Below are positions 1 through 6,665 of a DNA stretch of 25,966 bases, piece by piece. The notes under the pieces were generated by a model. It saw only the letters and a program-made list of their open reading frames with translations. It ran no database searches and was not told where the DNA came from. The translations under genes and the position numbers were made by a program. Within the stretch, counting starts at the first letter, position 1. The number at the start of each line of letters is the position of its first letter. Source of the stretch: an uncultured Bacteroides sp. (GTDB lineage: Bacteria > Bacteroidota > Bacteroidia > Bacteroidales > Bacteroidaceae); assembly GCF_949298305.1 (NCBI RefSeq), contig NZ_CASFWU010000028.1, positions 1-25,966 on the forward strand, in the 5' to 3' direction.

Positions 1-371
1 ACTACGCCATAAGCCAACAGGAGCCCAGCGAATACTGCATTGACATAAACGGTGAAGCCGTCGGCAACATCAGTTTCATGCGGGGAACAGACGTGGAGCG
101 CTTCAATGCCGAAGTCGGTTATTGGTTGGCAGAACCCTTCTGGAACCAAGGCATTGCCAGCCAAGCTCTGCACGAAGCCTTGCACCATTATTGTGCTGCG
201 ACAGGCGTTGTCCGCATCTTTGCCAATGTGTATGAAAACAACACCGCCTCCATGCGGGTACTCGAAAAGTCAGGTTTCCTTAAAGTAGGTATTTTTCACA
301 AAGCCTGCTTCAAGAACGGTTGCTTTGTAGACGCCCACTATTTTGAACTGCTGAAAGAAGACTTTCTATGA
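1..371 (+). CDS. GNAT N-acetyltransferase, RimJ/RimL-like (5' end outside window)
   Basis: An open frame runs from base 3 without a stop to TGA at 369-371, so the gene begins upstream of the window and only its C-terminal ~122 residues are present. The visible part carries the acetyl-CoA-binding half of a GNAT fold: a beta-strand/loop reading AEVGYWLAEPFWNQGIAS, in which the NQGIAS stretch stands where R/Q-x-x-G-x-G/A binds the pyrophosphate of acetyl-CoA, followed by VYENNTASMRVLEKSGF, the usual RimJ/RimL signature (N-x-x-S-x-x-V-x-x-K-x-G-F). It should transfer acetyl from acetyl-CoA to an amine; the substrate cannot be read from sequence. The stop overlaps the next start as ATGA, so the two acetyltransferase genes are probably translationally coupled. 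The internal ATG at 78 is not the true start because homology-like sequence continues upstream of it. Confidence 0.85.
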   Translation, partial: YAISQQEPSEYCIDINGEAVGNISFMRGTDVERFNAEVGYWLAEPFWNQGIASQALHEALHHYCAATGVVRIFANVYENNTASMRVLEKSGFLKVGIFHKACFKNGCFVDAHYFELLKEDFL

Positions 372-1291
372 ACATCCAACTCATCACCACCGACAAGAAA
401 CGCTTCCTCTCCCTCCTGCTGCTTGCCGACGAGCAGGAGTCAATGATCGACCGCTACCTGGAGCGGGGAGATTTGTTCGTCATGTCCGACGCTGAAGCAA
501 TCCTCATCTCCGTAGCCGTTGTGACGGACGAGGGAAACGGAGTCCGCGAACTGAAGAACCTGGCCGTTGCACCTGCCTGCCAGCGCAAAGGGTATGGCCG
601 GCAGATGGTGGAATACCTTTGCCGATACTATGCCGACGTATGCCACACACTACTCGTCGGTACGGGCGAAAGCAGGCAGACTCTCAGCTTTTACGAAAGC
701 TGTGGCTTTACTTATTCGCATACCGTCGCCGACTTCTTCACCCGCAATTACGACCATCCGATTGTGGAAGACGGGAAGGTACTGAAAGATATGATTTACT
801 TGCGGAAAAGCCTGATTGAACTTCGCAACCTTTCCCTTTCTGAACGCACCGACGACCTTATACATACTTTAACCGGATTATGGGATGCATCGATACGGGC
901 AAGTCACCATTTCCTGACCGAGAAAGACATCCTGCAGCTCACCCCGTTTGTAGATGAAGCCATCCGAGGCATTACTTCCTTAATTGTATCGTATCAAGGC
1001 AGCCTACCGGTTGCTTTTCTGGGCATCGAAGGAGAGAAAATAGAAATGCTATTCGTTTCTCCAAACTGTTTCGGGAAAGGAATAGGTAAACAGCTTGTCC
1101 GCACAGCTATCGAACATTATCACATACGCTATGTAGACGTGAACGAGCAGAATCCCCAAGCCGAAGGTTTCTACCGACATCTGGGTTTCCACACCTTTGA
1201 GCGAACCGAAACCGACGAACAAGGCAATCCGTTTCCTATCCTGAAAATGAAACTCGAAACAAGCGACAGCAATTTTATAGCTACCGAATGA
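368..1291 (+). CDS. Two-domain GNAT acetyltransferase (C-terminal half YjaB-like)
   Basis: This 307-residue protein holds two GNAT domains in tandem. Domain 1 (about 1-145) has the acetyl-CoA loop Q72-R-K-G-Y-G77 after LKNLAVAPAC and ends in FFTRNYDHPI...MIYLRK, a tail seen in stand-alone GNAT proteins of gut bacteria. Domain 2 (about 155-296) resembles E. coli YjaB: LWDASIRASHHFL at its start, loop F235-G-K-G-I-G240, then DVNEQNPQAEGFYRHLGF with Tyr269 in the position of the usual general acid, and a DEQGNPFPIL ending. Each half is about the length of a normal single-domain enzyme, so this looks like a gene fusion. It overlaps the upstream GNAT gene by 4 bp, suggesting a small acetyltransferase operon. 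Substrates are unknown; small-molecule or protein amines are both possible. Both acetyl-CoA loops look intact. Confidence 0.85.
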   Translation: MNIQLITTDKKRFLSLLLLADEQESMIDRYLERGDLFVMSDAEAILISVAVVTDEGNGVRELKNLAVAPACQRKGYGRQMVEYLCRYYADVCHTLLVGTGESRQTLSFYESCGFTYSHTVADFFTRNYDHPIVEDGKVLKDMIYLRKSLIELRNLSLSERTDDLIHTLTGLWDASIRASHHFLTEKDILQLTPFVDEAIRGITSLIVSYQGSLPVAFLGIEGEKIEMLFVSPNCFGKGIGKQLVRTAIEHYHIRYVDVNEQNPQAEGFYRHLGFHTFERTETDEQGNPFPILKMKLETSDSNFIATE

Positions 1292-1312
1292 CATCTGCCC
1301 CAAGAAATTTTT

Positions 1313-1320
1313 TACATTTG
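1313..1320 (+). promoter_or_regulatory. Bacteroidota -7 box (TACATTTG)
   Basis: TACATTTG matches the Bacteroidota sigma-ABfr -7 consensus TAnnTTTG and lies 49 bp before the ATG at 1370, just after the stop of the two-domain GNAT gene. No convincing TTTG-type -33 element was found about 20 bp upstream. It would start a transcript covering the Cys-rich protein, the YdeI-like protein and perhaps the DUF2200 gene. Confidence 0.5.
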
Positions 1321-1369
1321 CAGGCGGAAGAAGTAATTCATCCACGACATATTAAGTAAATATCATCTT

Positions 1370-1645
1370 ATGGAACTATCAGACTGGTTCAAAGGATTTG
1401 AAAAAGGAATTGCCCGCCTATCATCCGAACAAAGAGAAGCCTTCTTTTCGGAATGTGGCAATAATTGCGTGAAAGGCTATGTTTCCACTCCTCTACTGTG
1501 CGAGTGTTCCAAACAAAGCATCCTCTACGTCTTACGATCGTTATGGAAAAACAAAACGTTTCGAGTAACAATTTGCGAATCTATTCTACGAGGAAATCAG
1601 CATTGCGTCATGCAAATTGAAGCTAAAGACAATGGAAATACGTAA
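1370..1645 (+). CDS. Small cysteine-rich hypothetical protein
   Basis: This is a 91-residue soluble protein that I do not recognise with certainty. It begins MELSDWFKGF with an amphipathic helix that includes LSSEQREAFF, then has a Cys-rich centre (ECGNNC, then LLCECSKQS) and an end that includes ESILRGNQHCVMQIE. The ending resembles the last strand of small ligand- or metal-binding folds in which a conserved S-I-L-R-G-x-x-x-C-x-F-x-I pattern closes the domain. The jump from the N-terminal helix and ECGNNC straight to GYVSTPLLCECS is abrupt, so an internal deletion of a longer family member is possible, but the frame is open throughout. It has its own ATG and a -7 box 49 bp upstream, and its stop overlaps the next gene by 14 bp, which supports expression in an operon. 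Confidence 0.6.
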   Translation: MELSDWFKGFEKGIARLSSEQREAFFSECGNNCVKGYVSTPLLCECSKQSILYVLRSLWKNKTFRVTICESILRGNQHCVMQIEAKDNGNT

Positions 1646-2225
1646 TCTGTTACAAGCAAAATCGAGGAGAGAGCTACGCGAATGGCTTATGCAAAACCAC
1701 AACAAGGAAACAGAATGCTGGGTGGTAGTGAAACGCGGAAGACCTACAGATGATGAAACCTTCTGGTATATTGATGCTGTAGAAGAAGCTTTATGCTTCG
1801 GTTGGATAGACAGCACAACCAAGAAGATATCTGAGGACATAACGGCTCAGCGACTTTGTCCCAGAACTCCCCGAAGCAATTGGTCGGAACTCAACAAAGA
1901 AAGATGTCGCAGAATGGAACGCCTTGGACTGATGACCGATGCAGGAAAAGCTGTTCTGCCGGACATGTCGCCTCAAGGCTTTAGCATAGACAAGGATATT
2001 TTGCAGAAGTTGAAATCCGACCCAGTGGTATGGTACAACTTCTGTCTGTTTCCGGATTTATATAAACGCGTAAGAATAGATACCATTCAAATAAAACGGC
2101 GCCAACCGAAACTTTTTGAAAGCCGCTTAAACAAGTTCATAGAGAATACCCGGAAAGGGTTGCTTTATGGAGAATGGAATGATAACGGAAGGCTAACCAC
2201 GCCCCACCCCACAAAGAATCCCTAA
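1632..2225 (+). CDS. YdeI/OmpD-associated family protein
   Basis: The product is 197 residues from ATG 1632; the frame also allows a TTG at 1617, but the ATG gives MEIRNLLQAKSRRELREWL, the usual beginning for the family. Hallmarks are the domain EWLMQNHNKETECWVVVKRG, the D-A-V-E-E-A-L-C-F-G-W-I-D block (residues about 49-61) and QRLCPRTPRSNWSELNKERC, all typical of YdeI/OmpD-associated proteins, some of which are annotated as bacteriocin-protection proteins. The biochemical role of the family is not established. It overlaps the preceding 91-residue ORF by 14 bp and is followed 12 bp later by the DUF2200 gene, so the three are probably co-transcribed. The C-terminus is basic and lacks any membrane segment or signal peptide, so it should be cytoplasmic. 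Confidence 0.85.
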   Translation: MEIRNLLQAKSRRELREWLMQNHNKETECWVVVKRGRPTDDETFWYIDAVEEALCFGWIDSTTKKISEDITAQRLCPRTPRSNWSELNKERCRRMERLGLMTDAGKAVLPDMSPQGFSIDKDILQKLKSDPVVWYNFCLFPDLYKRVRIDTIQIKRRQPKLFESRLNKFIENTRKGLLYGEWNDNGRLTTPHPTKNP

Positions 2226-2237
2226 CCGAAAGAAACA

Positions 2238-2606
2238 ATGAAACAGACCGGACAATCGACATTCGAGAAAGTATACCAGATGCCTCTTGGCAAAGTCTAT
2301 CCGCTACTGGTGAACAAAGCCACTCGGAAAGGACGCACCCGCGAAGAAGTAGACGAGATAATCTGCTGGCTGACCGGGTACAGCCCCCAACAGTTGGAGG
2401 AACTGTTGAACCAGCCCACCACTTACGGCGACTTCTTCCGCAACGCCCCGGCTCCCAACCCTGCCCGCAAACTGATAAAAGGAAGCATCTGCGGCATCCG
2501 TGTAGAAGAGATTCAGGAACCGCTGATGCAGGAAATACGCTACCTTGACAAGCTGGTGGACGAACTGGCCAAAGGGAAAACGATGGAAAAAATTCTCAGA
2601 AGATGA
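2238..2606 (+). CDS. DUF2200 family protein
   Basis: A complete 122-residue cytoplasmic protein. It shows the family pattern from end to end: KVYQMPLGKVYPLLVNKA, then GRTREEVDEIICWLTGY, PAPNPARKLIKGSICGIRVEEI and PLMQEIRYLDKLVDELAKGK. Length and composition match stand-alone DUF2200 proteins, which are small helical proteins of unknown function found in many bacteria. ATG 2238 lies 12 bp after the YdeI-like gene, so it is likely the last gene of that operon. The gene is convergent with the flavodoxin genes, with only 25 bp between stops; an A7 run follows the stop but no strong hairpin terminator is visible. Confidence 0.88.
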   Translation: MKQTGQSTFEKVYQMPLGKVYPLLVNKATRKGRTREEVDEIICWLTGYSPQQLEELLNQPTTYGDFFRNAPAPNPARKLIKGSICGIRVEEIQEPLMQEIRYLDKLVDELAKGKTMEKILRR

Positions 2607-2631
2607 GTAAAAAAACATAAGTCATGCCCTA

Positions 2632-3249
2632 CTATCCCCTCAGATTACCCTCCACTTCCATCGTCTGCATCTGTTTCTTGGTGACACCGAACCGCTTGCC
2701 GTACCCCGTCCAATAGACATCAGCAGCCAAACGGAACAGGAATTTGGGTAGTGGCATCGTGGCGCGCAAGGTGCGGTAACTGCCGCTTGCCACAGACCGT
2801 GCCAGACTACGGATGCTTCTCTTTGCCACATACTTGAACGGAGTGTCAAGAATGGCCTCTCCGCCGCCCAGCATCAGGACGGACCCCACGACATAGCCAT
2901 TGCGACGGCAAAAAAGTTTCATCATACGGACAGCAACCTCGTTCTGCTCCGGCTCCAGGAAGCCACAGTTTATCAAGATGGAAACCACAGGCTTGCAGAC
3001 AGGCGGACAGGCTTCCAACGTCTTCAGAAAGTTCAGGAAAACAGCGGGCAAAGCATCGGCATAAAGCGGGAAAACAAACAACACATCGGTATATTCGCCC
3101 AGCATGGTACACAAATCCTTATGGTTATTCTTAGTTATGTTGCGGTAATCCGTCTCCGCCGGACAATGACGTGCAAAAATCTCCGCATACCGCTTTGAAT
3201 TGGACTTCGGAGCCCGGGGGCTGCCGTTCAATATCAGAATTTTTCCCAT
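2632..3249 (-). CDS. Flavodoxin-fold NAD(P)H-dependent oxidoreductase-like protein
   Basis: This 205-residue protein begins MGKILILNGSPRAPKSNSKR, the first beta strand and FMN-phosphate-binding loop (G-S-P-R...S-N-S) of the NADPH-dependent FMN reductase/flavodoxin-2 fold. LFVFPLYADALPAVFLNFL (about 57-75) matches the second flavin-contacting loop, and LGGGEAILDTP fits the later loop. It lacks the Cys cluster seen in its upstream neighbour. The last ~60 residues are basic and rich in R/S/A, beyond the usual fold. Its start overlaps the end of the upstream gene by 16 bp, so the two flavodoxin-type proteins are probably made together and may work as a pair. Likely cytoplasmic; electron donor and acceptor are not predictable. 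Confidence 0.8.
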   Translation of the reverse strand: MGKILILNGSPRAPKSNSKRYAEIFARHCPAETDYRNITKNNHKDLCTMLGEYTDVLFVFPLYADALPAVFLNFLKTLEACPPVCKPVVSILINCGFLEPEQNEVAVRMMKLFCRRNGYVVGSVLMLGGGEAILDTPFKYVAKRSIRSLARSVASGSYRTLRATMPLPKFLFRLAADVYWTGYGKRFGVTKKQMQTMEVEGNLRG

Positions 3250-3749
3250 TTCTGCAATACATTTCTAACCATATCGTCGACCAGGGACTCGGTTGTAAAC
3301 ACAATCTCATAACTCTCAAAACTCATGTTGCGGGCGTTACGCGCAACAAGTTGCCTGAAAATATCGCATTCCTCCTCGTCCCCGGCACCATAGACAAGGA
3401 GGGTTGCCCGTTTGGGGACGACAGACCGCTGCACATGGTGGGTCTCACCACAATGAATACGGATAAACGCCTGCTGCACGGGAATGGCACGCTCAAGCAT
3501 GGTCTTCATCACGGTGTCGTAACCACCGTATCTCAACCGGCTGACGTAAAGCACGACGTCGCTCGCCGCCATGCAGGAATATACACGGGGAGCATCGTCA
3601 CGAATTACACAACGGCCAGGTGTTCGGGTCCAACAGCCGAAGCAGCCCATACAACCGGCAATTTTCAAGGAAGACAGGTCAAAATAACAGATTTCACTTT
3701 TAGAGCCGACACGTATATCCAGTCGTTTGTCGCTTAAAATCAGTTTCAT
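3234..3749 (-). CDS. Flavodoxin-fold protein with four-cysteine (iron-sulfur flavoprotein-like) motif
   Basis: The product has 171 residues from an ATG (3747-3749 on the minus strand). Residues 31-47 carry C33-x2-C36-x2-C39-x7-C47, the pattern in which iron-sulfur flavoproteins hold a cluster next to FMN. After it come SDVVLYVSRLRYGGYDTVMKTMLER, close to the usual P-x-Y-x-x-x-x-S-x-x-x-K-x-x-x-D-R helix-loop, and a TLLVYGAG strand. What is odd is the N-terminus: MKLILSDKRLDIRV lacks the normal G-S-P-R-x-x-G-N-T FMN-phosphate loop, and only ~30 residues precede the Cys motif instead of the usual 40-50. The overlapping downstream protein has that loop but no Cys motif. The pair may be a complementary heteromer, or this one may have lost flavin binding. 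Confidence 0.75.
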   Translation of the reverse strand: MKLILSDKRLDIRVGSKSEICYFDLSSLKIAGCMGCFGCWTRTPGRCVIRDDAPRVYSCMAASDVVLYVSRLRYGGYDTVMKTMLERAIPVQQAFIRIHCGETHHVQRSVVPKRATLLVYGAGDEEECDIFRQLVARNARNMSFESYEIVFTTESLVDDMVRNVLQKWEKF

Positions 3750-3887
3750 AAATTGGCTTGTATATTATATCAATAAACAACAGTCCGCCAGCTTTTGTTC
3801 AACAGCCTTCCGAAAAAAACGTTTATACCGCCCTTCCGGCATCCGGTACTATTCTCCAACAACAGTGGTCCACACAAAAGAGAATAT

Positions 3888-3940
3888 GCAAAAAGAAAGA
3901 ATAAACAGACAGAAACAAGCAAAAAGAAAGAATAAACAGA
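3888..3940. repeat. 22-bp exact direct repeat, 31-bp period
   Basis: Two identical 22-bp copies at 3888-3909 and 3919-3940, both beginning GCAAAAAGAAAG and ending AATAAACAGA, are separated by 9 bp. They are purine-rich on the plus strand and lie in non-coding DNA. They may be a duplication by slippage or paired binding sites. Confidence 0.75.
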
Positions 3941-4010
3941 TTTAAGATAACATAGCTATTCTCAAAAAACAAAGAAATAGAGAGAAAAAACGAAAGAAAA
4001 TCATGCTTCA

Positions 4011-4076
4011 CGCGGCTACAATGCTTGCATTAAGCCGCCACAATGCTTGTATTAAGCCGCCACAATGCTTGCTAAC
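4011..4076. repeat. Three tandem copies of a 22-bp unit
   Basis: Copies lie at 4011-4032, 4033-4054 and 4055-4076, sharing the core ACAATGCTTG preceded by a CGGCT/CCGCC block. Copies 1 and 2 end in GYATTA; copy 3 diverges at its end. There is no spacer between units and only three copies, so it is a minisatellite, not a CRISPR array. Confidence 0.8.
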
Positions 4077-4347
4077 CACTGCCGGATGCTTGTCCGGAAG
4101 GCCGAAACAGCTTGTTTGGCGGATGAAAAGTACATGTTTATGCTTCTAAAGTGGCTTTTTAGCCCGGCAAACACCCATATTCTCCCATCCGGACAGTTAT
4201 TCAAGCCGTTTTTTCTTCTATTTCAAATGTAAACATTTCGCTATCATTCTGGTTATAAACAGGAAAGGCTTCACCTGCTTCGATTTTTCGCACCGGCCTT
4301 TCCTTCTGTCCGAAATACGCGGTTCTCAAGCATTTGAAAAATCAAAA

Positions 4348-4360
4348 TGTCAAATTGACA
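4348..4360. promoter_or_regulatory. 13-nt palindrome TGTCAAATTGACA, possible operator
   Basis: Perfect 6-bp arms (TGTCAA / TTGACA) around one central A, 125 bp upstream of the YitT-like start. Such symmetry could bind a dimeric regulator, but chance occurrence in AT-rich DNA is possible. Confidence 0.3.
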
Positions 4361-4484
4361 CATATTTCCCGATTCCCCCTCACAAGGAACAATGTTTCGT
4401 TTTCGACTCAAACAGGTTGTTCTTTTCCAACCCTAAAATGAAAAATAATATGAACTTTGCAGAGTTTTATGAGAAGAATAGATT

Positions 4485-5189
4485 ATGAGTAAATTTACGT
4501 CCAGACGTTACTTGCTGTTTGTCGTCTCTCTGTTCGTCAACGCATTCGGCATTGCCTTCATCACCAAAGCCATGCTGGGAACATCGCCCATCACAAGCGT
4601 TACCTATGTACTCAGCATGTTCACCCCTTACAGCATGGGTGTATGGACCATCCTGCTGAACCTGTTGTTCGTGATTCTTGAACCACTGTTCATGACCCGC
4701 CAGGAACTGAAGGCCGACTGGCGCATGTACGCACTTCAAATTCCCATAGCTTGCTGCTTCGGCCTCTTCATCGACTTTTCCATGTTCACACTTGCCTGGC
4801 TGCATCCGTCGGCTTATGCCACCCAGATCATCGGCCTGTTGGCAGGCTGCGTCATTCTGGCATTGGGAATCGCTTTGGAGGTCAAGGTAAATGTCGCCAT
4901 GATGGCGGGCGAATACCTGGTGAACGTCATCACCCACAGGTTTCACAAAGAATTCGGCTATGTAAAGCTGGGTTTTGACATGACCCTGCTTGCCATAGCC
5001 TGCACACTGTCACTCGTCTTCCTCTCAGGGATTCACGGCGTGCGCGAGGGTACGGTAGCAGCAGCCTTGCTGGTAGGCCCCATCGTCCACTTCGTCAGTC
5101 CCTATTACCGTGTCTTCGACCGCTGGATGAGCAATCCCGCCCATGCAACGGAGGCTGTAATGAGACCACGACAAATAAAGAAACCGTAG
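4485..5189 (+). CDS. YitT/YczE-like integral membrane protein
   Basis: A 234-residue polytopic membrane protein with about five or six hydrophobic segments: LLFVVSLFVNAFGIAFI near 10-26, the VWTILLNLLFVILEPLF region near 52-70, IPIACCFGLFIDFSMF near 88-105, IIGLLAGCVILALGIAL near 115-130, FDMTLLAIACTLSLVFL near 165-181, and a last segment around VAAALLVGPIVHFVSPY. FITKAMLGTSPITSVTYVLS after the first helix is the usual mark of the YczE/YyaS/YitT membrane group (A-x-x-G-x-x-P). Their transport substrate, if any, is unknown. ATG 4485 follows a degenerate promoter-like GAACTTTG at 4452-4459. The gene is convergent with GtrA, with a 23-bp gap containing a C8 run and a weak 5-bp hairpin. Confidence 0.75.
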   Translation: MSKFTSRRYLLFVVSLFVNAFGIAFITKAMLGTSPITSVTYVLSMFTPYSMGVWTILLNLLFVILEPLFMTRQELKADWRMYALQIPIACCFGLFIDFSMFTLAWLHPSAYATQIIGLLAGCVILALGIALEVKVNVAMMAGEYLVNVITHRFHKEFGYVKLGFDMTLLAIACTLSLVFLSGIHGVREGTVAAALLVGPIVHFVSPYYRVFDRWMSNPAHATEAVMRPRQIKKP

Positions 5190-5212
5190 CGTTACGGAAT
5201 ACCCCCCCCAAT

Positions 5213-5632
5213 TTATCTTTGTGATATTACCGACTGCTTACGGAACACCAAACAATCTGCAAGGAAATAGTTGAAAAGACCGGAGATAAGCAAAGCCACT
5301 AGATTGCAATACACCACATCCCACCCGAATATCTTTTCAAAAATCAGCAGAAAAAGCATCTTGATAAGAAAACCTACTATCGAAGATGCGTTGAAAATCA
5401 AGAAACGAATCCAAAAGTCTCCGGAATTCTTATTATGAATTCGTTTCCTCCAAATCCAACAATACGACCATAGGAAGTTGCTCATTACGGCAAATTCAAA
5501 CGAAATTATCGGTGAGACTACATACGCCCCCCAATAAGAGGTAAACAGAAAGGTAGAACAGAGCCACAGCACAAGAGTATCAACTCCTGTGCCGAACAAA
5601 CGACTTGCAACGAATTCTATATAAGTACGCAA
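5213..5632 (-). CDS. GtrA family membrane protein
   Basis: A 139-residue protein with four hydrophobic helices, in the order and spacing of the GtrA family: an opening EFVASRLFGTGVDTLVLWLC (the F-x-x-x-x-x-x-G-x-x-x-D motif), the block beginning FEFAVMSNFLWSYCWIWRKR (N-F-x-x-x-x-x-W-x-F-like), then WIRFLIF...GFLIKMLFLLIF and VALLISGLFNYFLADCLVF at the end. GtrA proteins are thought to help move lipid-linked sugars across the inner membrane or support polysaccharide decoration. The frame has no ATG before the conserved region: an in-frame stop lies at 5645-5647 and the only plausible start is TTG at 5630-5632. It follows the CDP-alcohol phosphatidyltransferase gene by 28 bp in the same direction, pointing to a shared role in a membrane lipid or lipid-linked glycan. 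Confidence 0.82.
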   Translation of the reverse strand: MRTYIEFVASRLFGTGVDTLVLWLCSTFLFTSYWGAYVVSPIISFEFAVMSNFLWSYCWIWRKRIHNKNSGDFWIRFLIFNASSIVGFLIKMLFLLIFEKIFGWDVVYCNLVALLISGLFNYFLADCLVFRKQSVISQR

Positions 5633-5660
5633 AGCTAAAAAGATTTATCCGTGTTATTCT

Positions 5661-6365
5661 TTAATTCCGCTTGTCTTGTGGATTATAGGGTTTCAAAGGG
5701 TCACGTTTGGACAGGATACGACGATCTTTCACAAACTGAGAAAGCCATGCCACAAACAAGAATACGGCAATGAACGCTCCTCCCAAATCGTATACTCCCA
5801 ACTGCTGCCCATAAAACTCACAATGCCACTCACGCCAAGGCGTATAAATGTACAACGTGTTGATAATGATAATCACCAGACGGAATTCGGTAGGTCCGAA
5901 ACAGCCATAAGTCAGACGGAATTCATCTTTAAGGATAGTACAAACGTATGTATAAATGGAAAGCACCAAATAGCCCGCCAATACCAGCAACGCAATGTTC
6001 AGTTTAAACATAGGAGAAAGACCTGCACCAATGCACATGATACAAATCGTTATCGCATCCAGGCTGTGGTCAATGAAGAAACCATATACAGGTCTTTGCG
6101 TATTGCGTACACGAGCAAGTGTTCCATCCAAACTGTCACCATACCAGTTGACAACCAAGCCAAACGATGAAAGCCATAAGAACCTAACGTCACGATTAGC
6201 AAGCACAAAACCCAGTGCACAAATAACAGCACCTATCACACCCACATAAGTTAAGAAGTCAGAAGTTACCCATCGGGGTTGCCTTTGCGCAAGCCATACA
6301 AGTATCTTCTTTTCAGCAGCATTTAGAATAGATGTCTGTATTCTATTCGATGTTTCTTTTCCCAT
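5661..6365 (-). CDS. CDP-alcohol phosphatidyltransferase family protein
   Basis: The 234-residue integral membrane enzyme carries the full family signature D77-x2-D80-G-x2-A84-R-x9-G95-x3-D99-x3-D103, whose aspartates bind two divalent metals and the CDP pyrophosphate. It should transfer a CDP-activated diacylglycerol or other alcohol onto a second alcohol such as an inositol or glycerol phosphate; the acceptor is not readable. Hydrophobic helices flank the motif (about 38-56, 62-75, 105-118, 123-145, with more near 165-180 and 200-215). An extra amphipathic N-terminus of ~35 residues precedes the first helix. It has a good -7 box 23 bp upstream of its ATG and leads a two-gene unit with GtrA. 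No inositol-phosphate synthase or phosphatase lies beside it, unlike known Bacteroides inositol-lipid loci. Confidence 0.85.
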   Translation of the reverse strand: MGKETSNRIQTSILNAAEKKILVWLAQRQPRWVTSDFLTYVGVIGAVICALGFVLANRDVRFLWLSSFGLVVNWYGDSLDGTLARVRNTQRPVYGFFIDHSLDAITICIMCIGAGLSPMFKLNIALLVLAGYLVLSIYTYVCTILKDEFRLTYGCFGPTEFRLVIIIINTLYIYTPWREWHCEFYGQQLGVYDLGGAFIAVFLFVAWLSQFVKDRRILSKRDPLKPYNPQDKRN

Positions 6366-6387
6366 ATTGTTTTCTCTAAAATCGTGG

Positions 6388-6395
6388 CAAAGTTA
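6388..6395 (-). promoter_or_regulatory. -7 box TAACTTTG for the CDP-alcohol phosphatidyltransferase/GtrA unit
   Basis: Read on the minus strand, TAACTTTG fits TAnnTTTG exactly, 22 bp before the ATG at 6365. The upstream -33 region is AT-rich without a clear TTTG. Confidence 0.55.
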
Positions 6396-6573
6396 CTGCT
6401 TTCCTTTGGAAATAGCATATAAATCTTCATATTTTTGAAACATCCAGACCACTTTATTTGTTATTACCGCTTATGCCATTACACATTATCAGGCAGTCCA
6501 GCGAACCTGTCTACCGGCAAGGCCTTCTACTCGTTCCTGCACACATAAACAAGTTGAAGCATTACCGAACAAT

Positions 6574-6581
6574 TATCTTTC
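6574..6581 (+). promoter_or_regulatory. Possible promoter for alanine dehydrogenase (TTG...N17...TATCTTTC)
   Basis: TATCTTTC differs from TAnnTTTG only at the last base and is preceded by a TTG at 6554-6556 with 17 bp between, near the usual 19-21. It lies 84 bp before the ald ATG. The rest of the 300-bp interval 6366-6665 shows no other feature. Confidence 0.3.
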
Positions 6582-6665
6582 TGCTATATAACACAAGTGC
6601 AAAGAATGAATTACGAAAAGAAATCGCTATATTTCGCCACGTTTAACCTTTTAATACCTGACAAT

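Larger units (their letters stand above)
3750..4484. other. 735-bp gene-free region between divergent genes
   Basis: The region separates the start of the flavodoxin operon (-) from the start of the YitT-like gene (+). No credible ORF was found: a 72-codon frame at 3727-3945 is low-complexity Lys/Arg/Gln text. It holds two short direct-repeat systems (3888-3940 and 4011-4076), an A-rich stretch at 3886-4000, and a 13-nt palindrome at 4348-4360. No match to TAnnTTTG was found close to either gene start, so both promoters may be atypical or regulated. Confidence 0.6.

Noticed and set aside
3171..3737. 188-codon open frame antisense to the flavodoxin pair
   Set aside because: Both minus-strand genes show flavodoxin motifs; this frame shows none.
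3727..3945. 72-codon plus-strand frame with Lys/Arg/Gln-rich end
   Set aside because: It overlaps the start of the flavodoxin gene and its end is just the 22-bp direct repeat translated; no domain.
4011..4076. CRISPR-like array
   Set aside because: Three 22-bp units are directly joined with no spacers, and no cas gene is near.
5184..5197. Hairpin CCGTA-GCGT-TACGG as a terminator for the YitT-like gene
   Set aside because: The stem is only 5 bp, overlaps the stop codon and is followed by C8, not T-rich sequence.
5214..5221. TATCTTTG, an exact plus-strand -7 box
   Set aside because: It is the last codons of the GtrA gene on the other strand, and no plus-strand gene follows.
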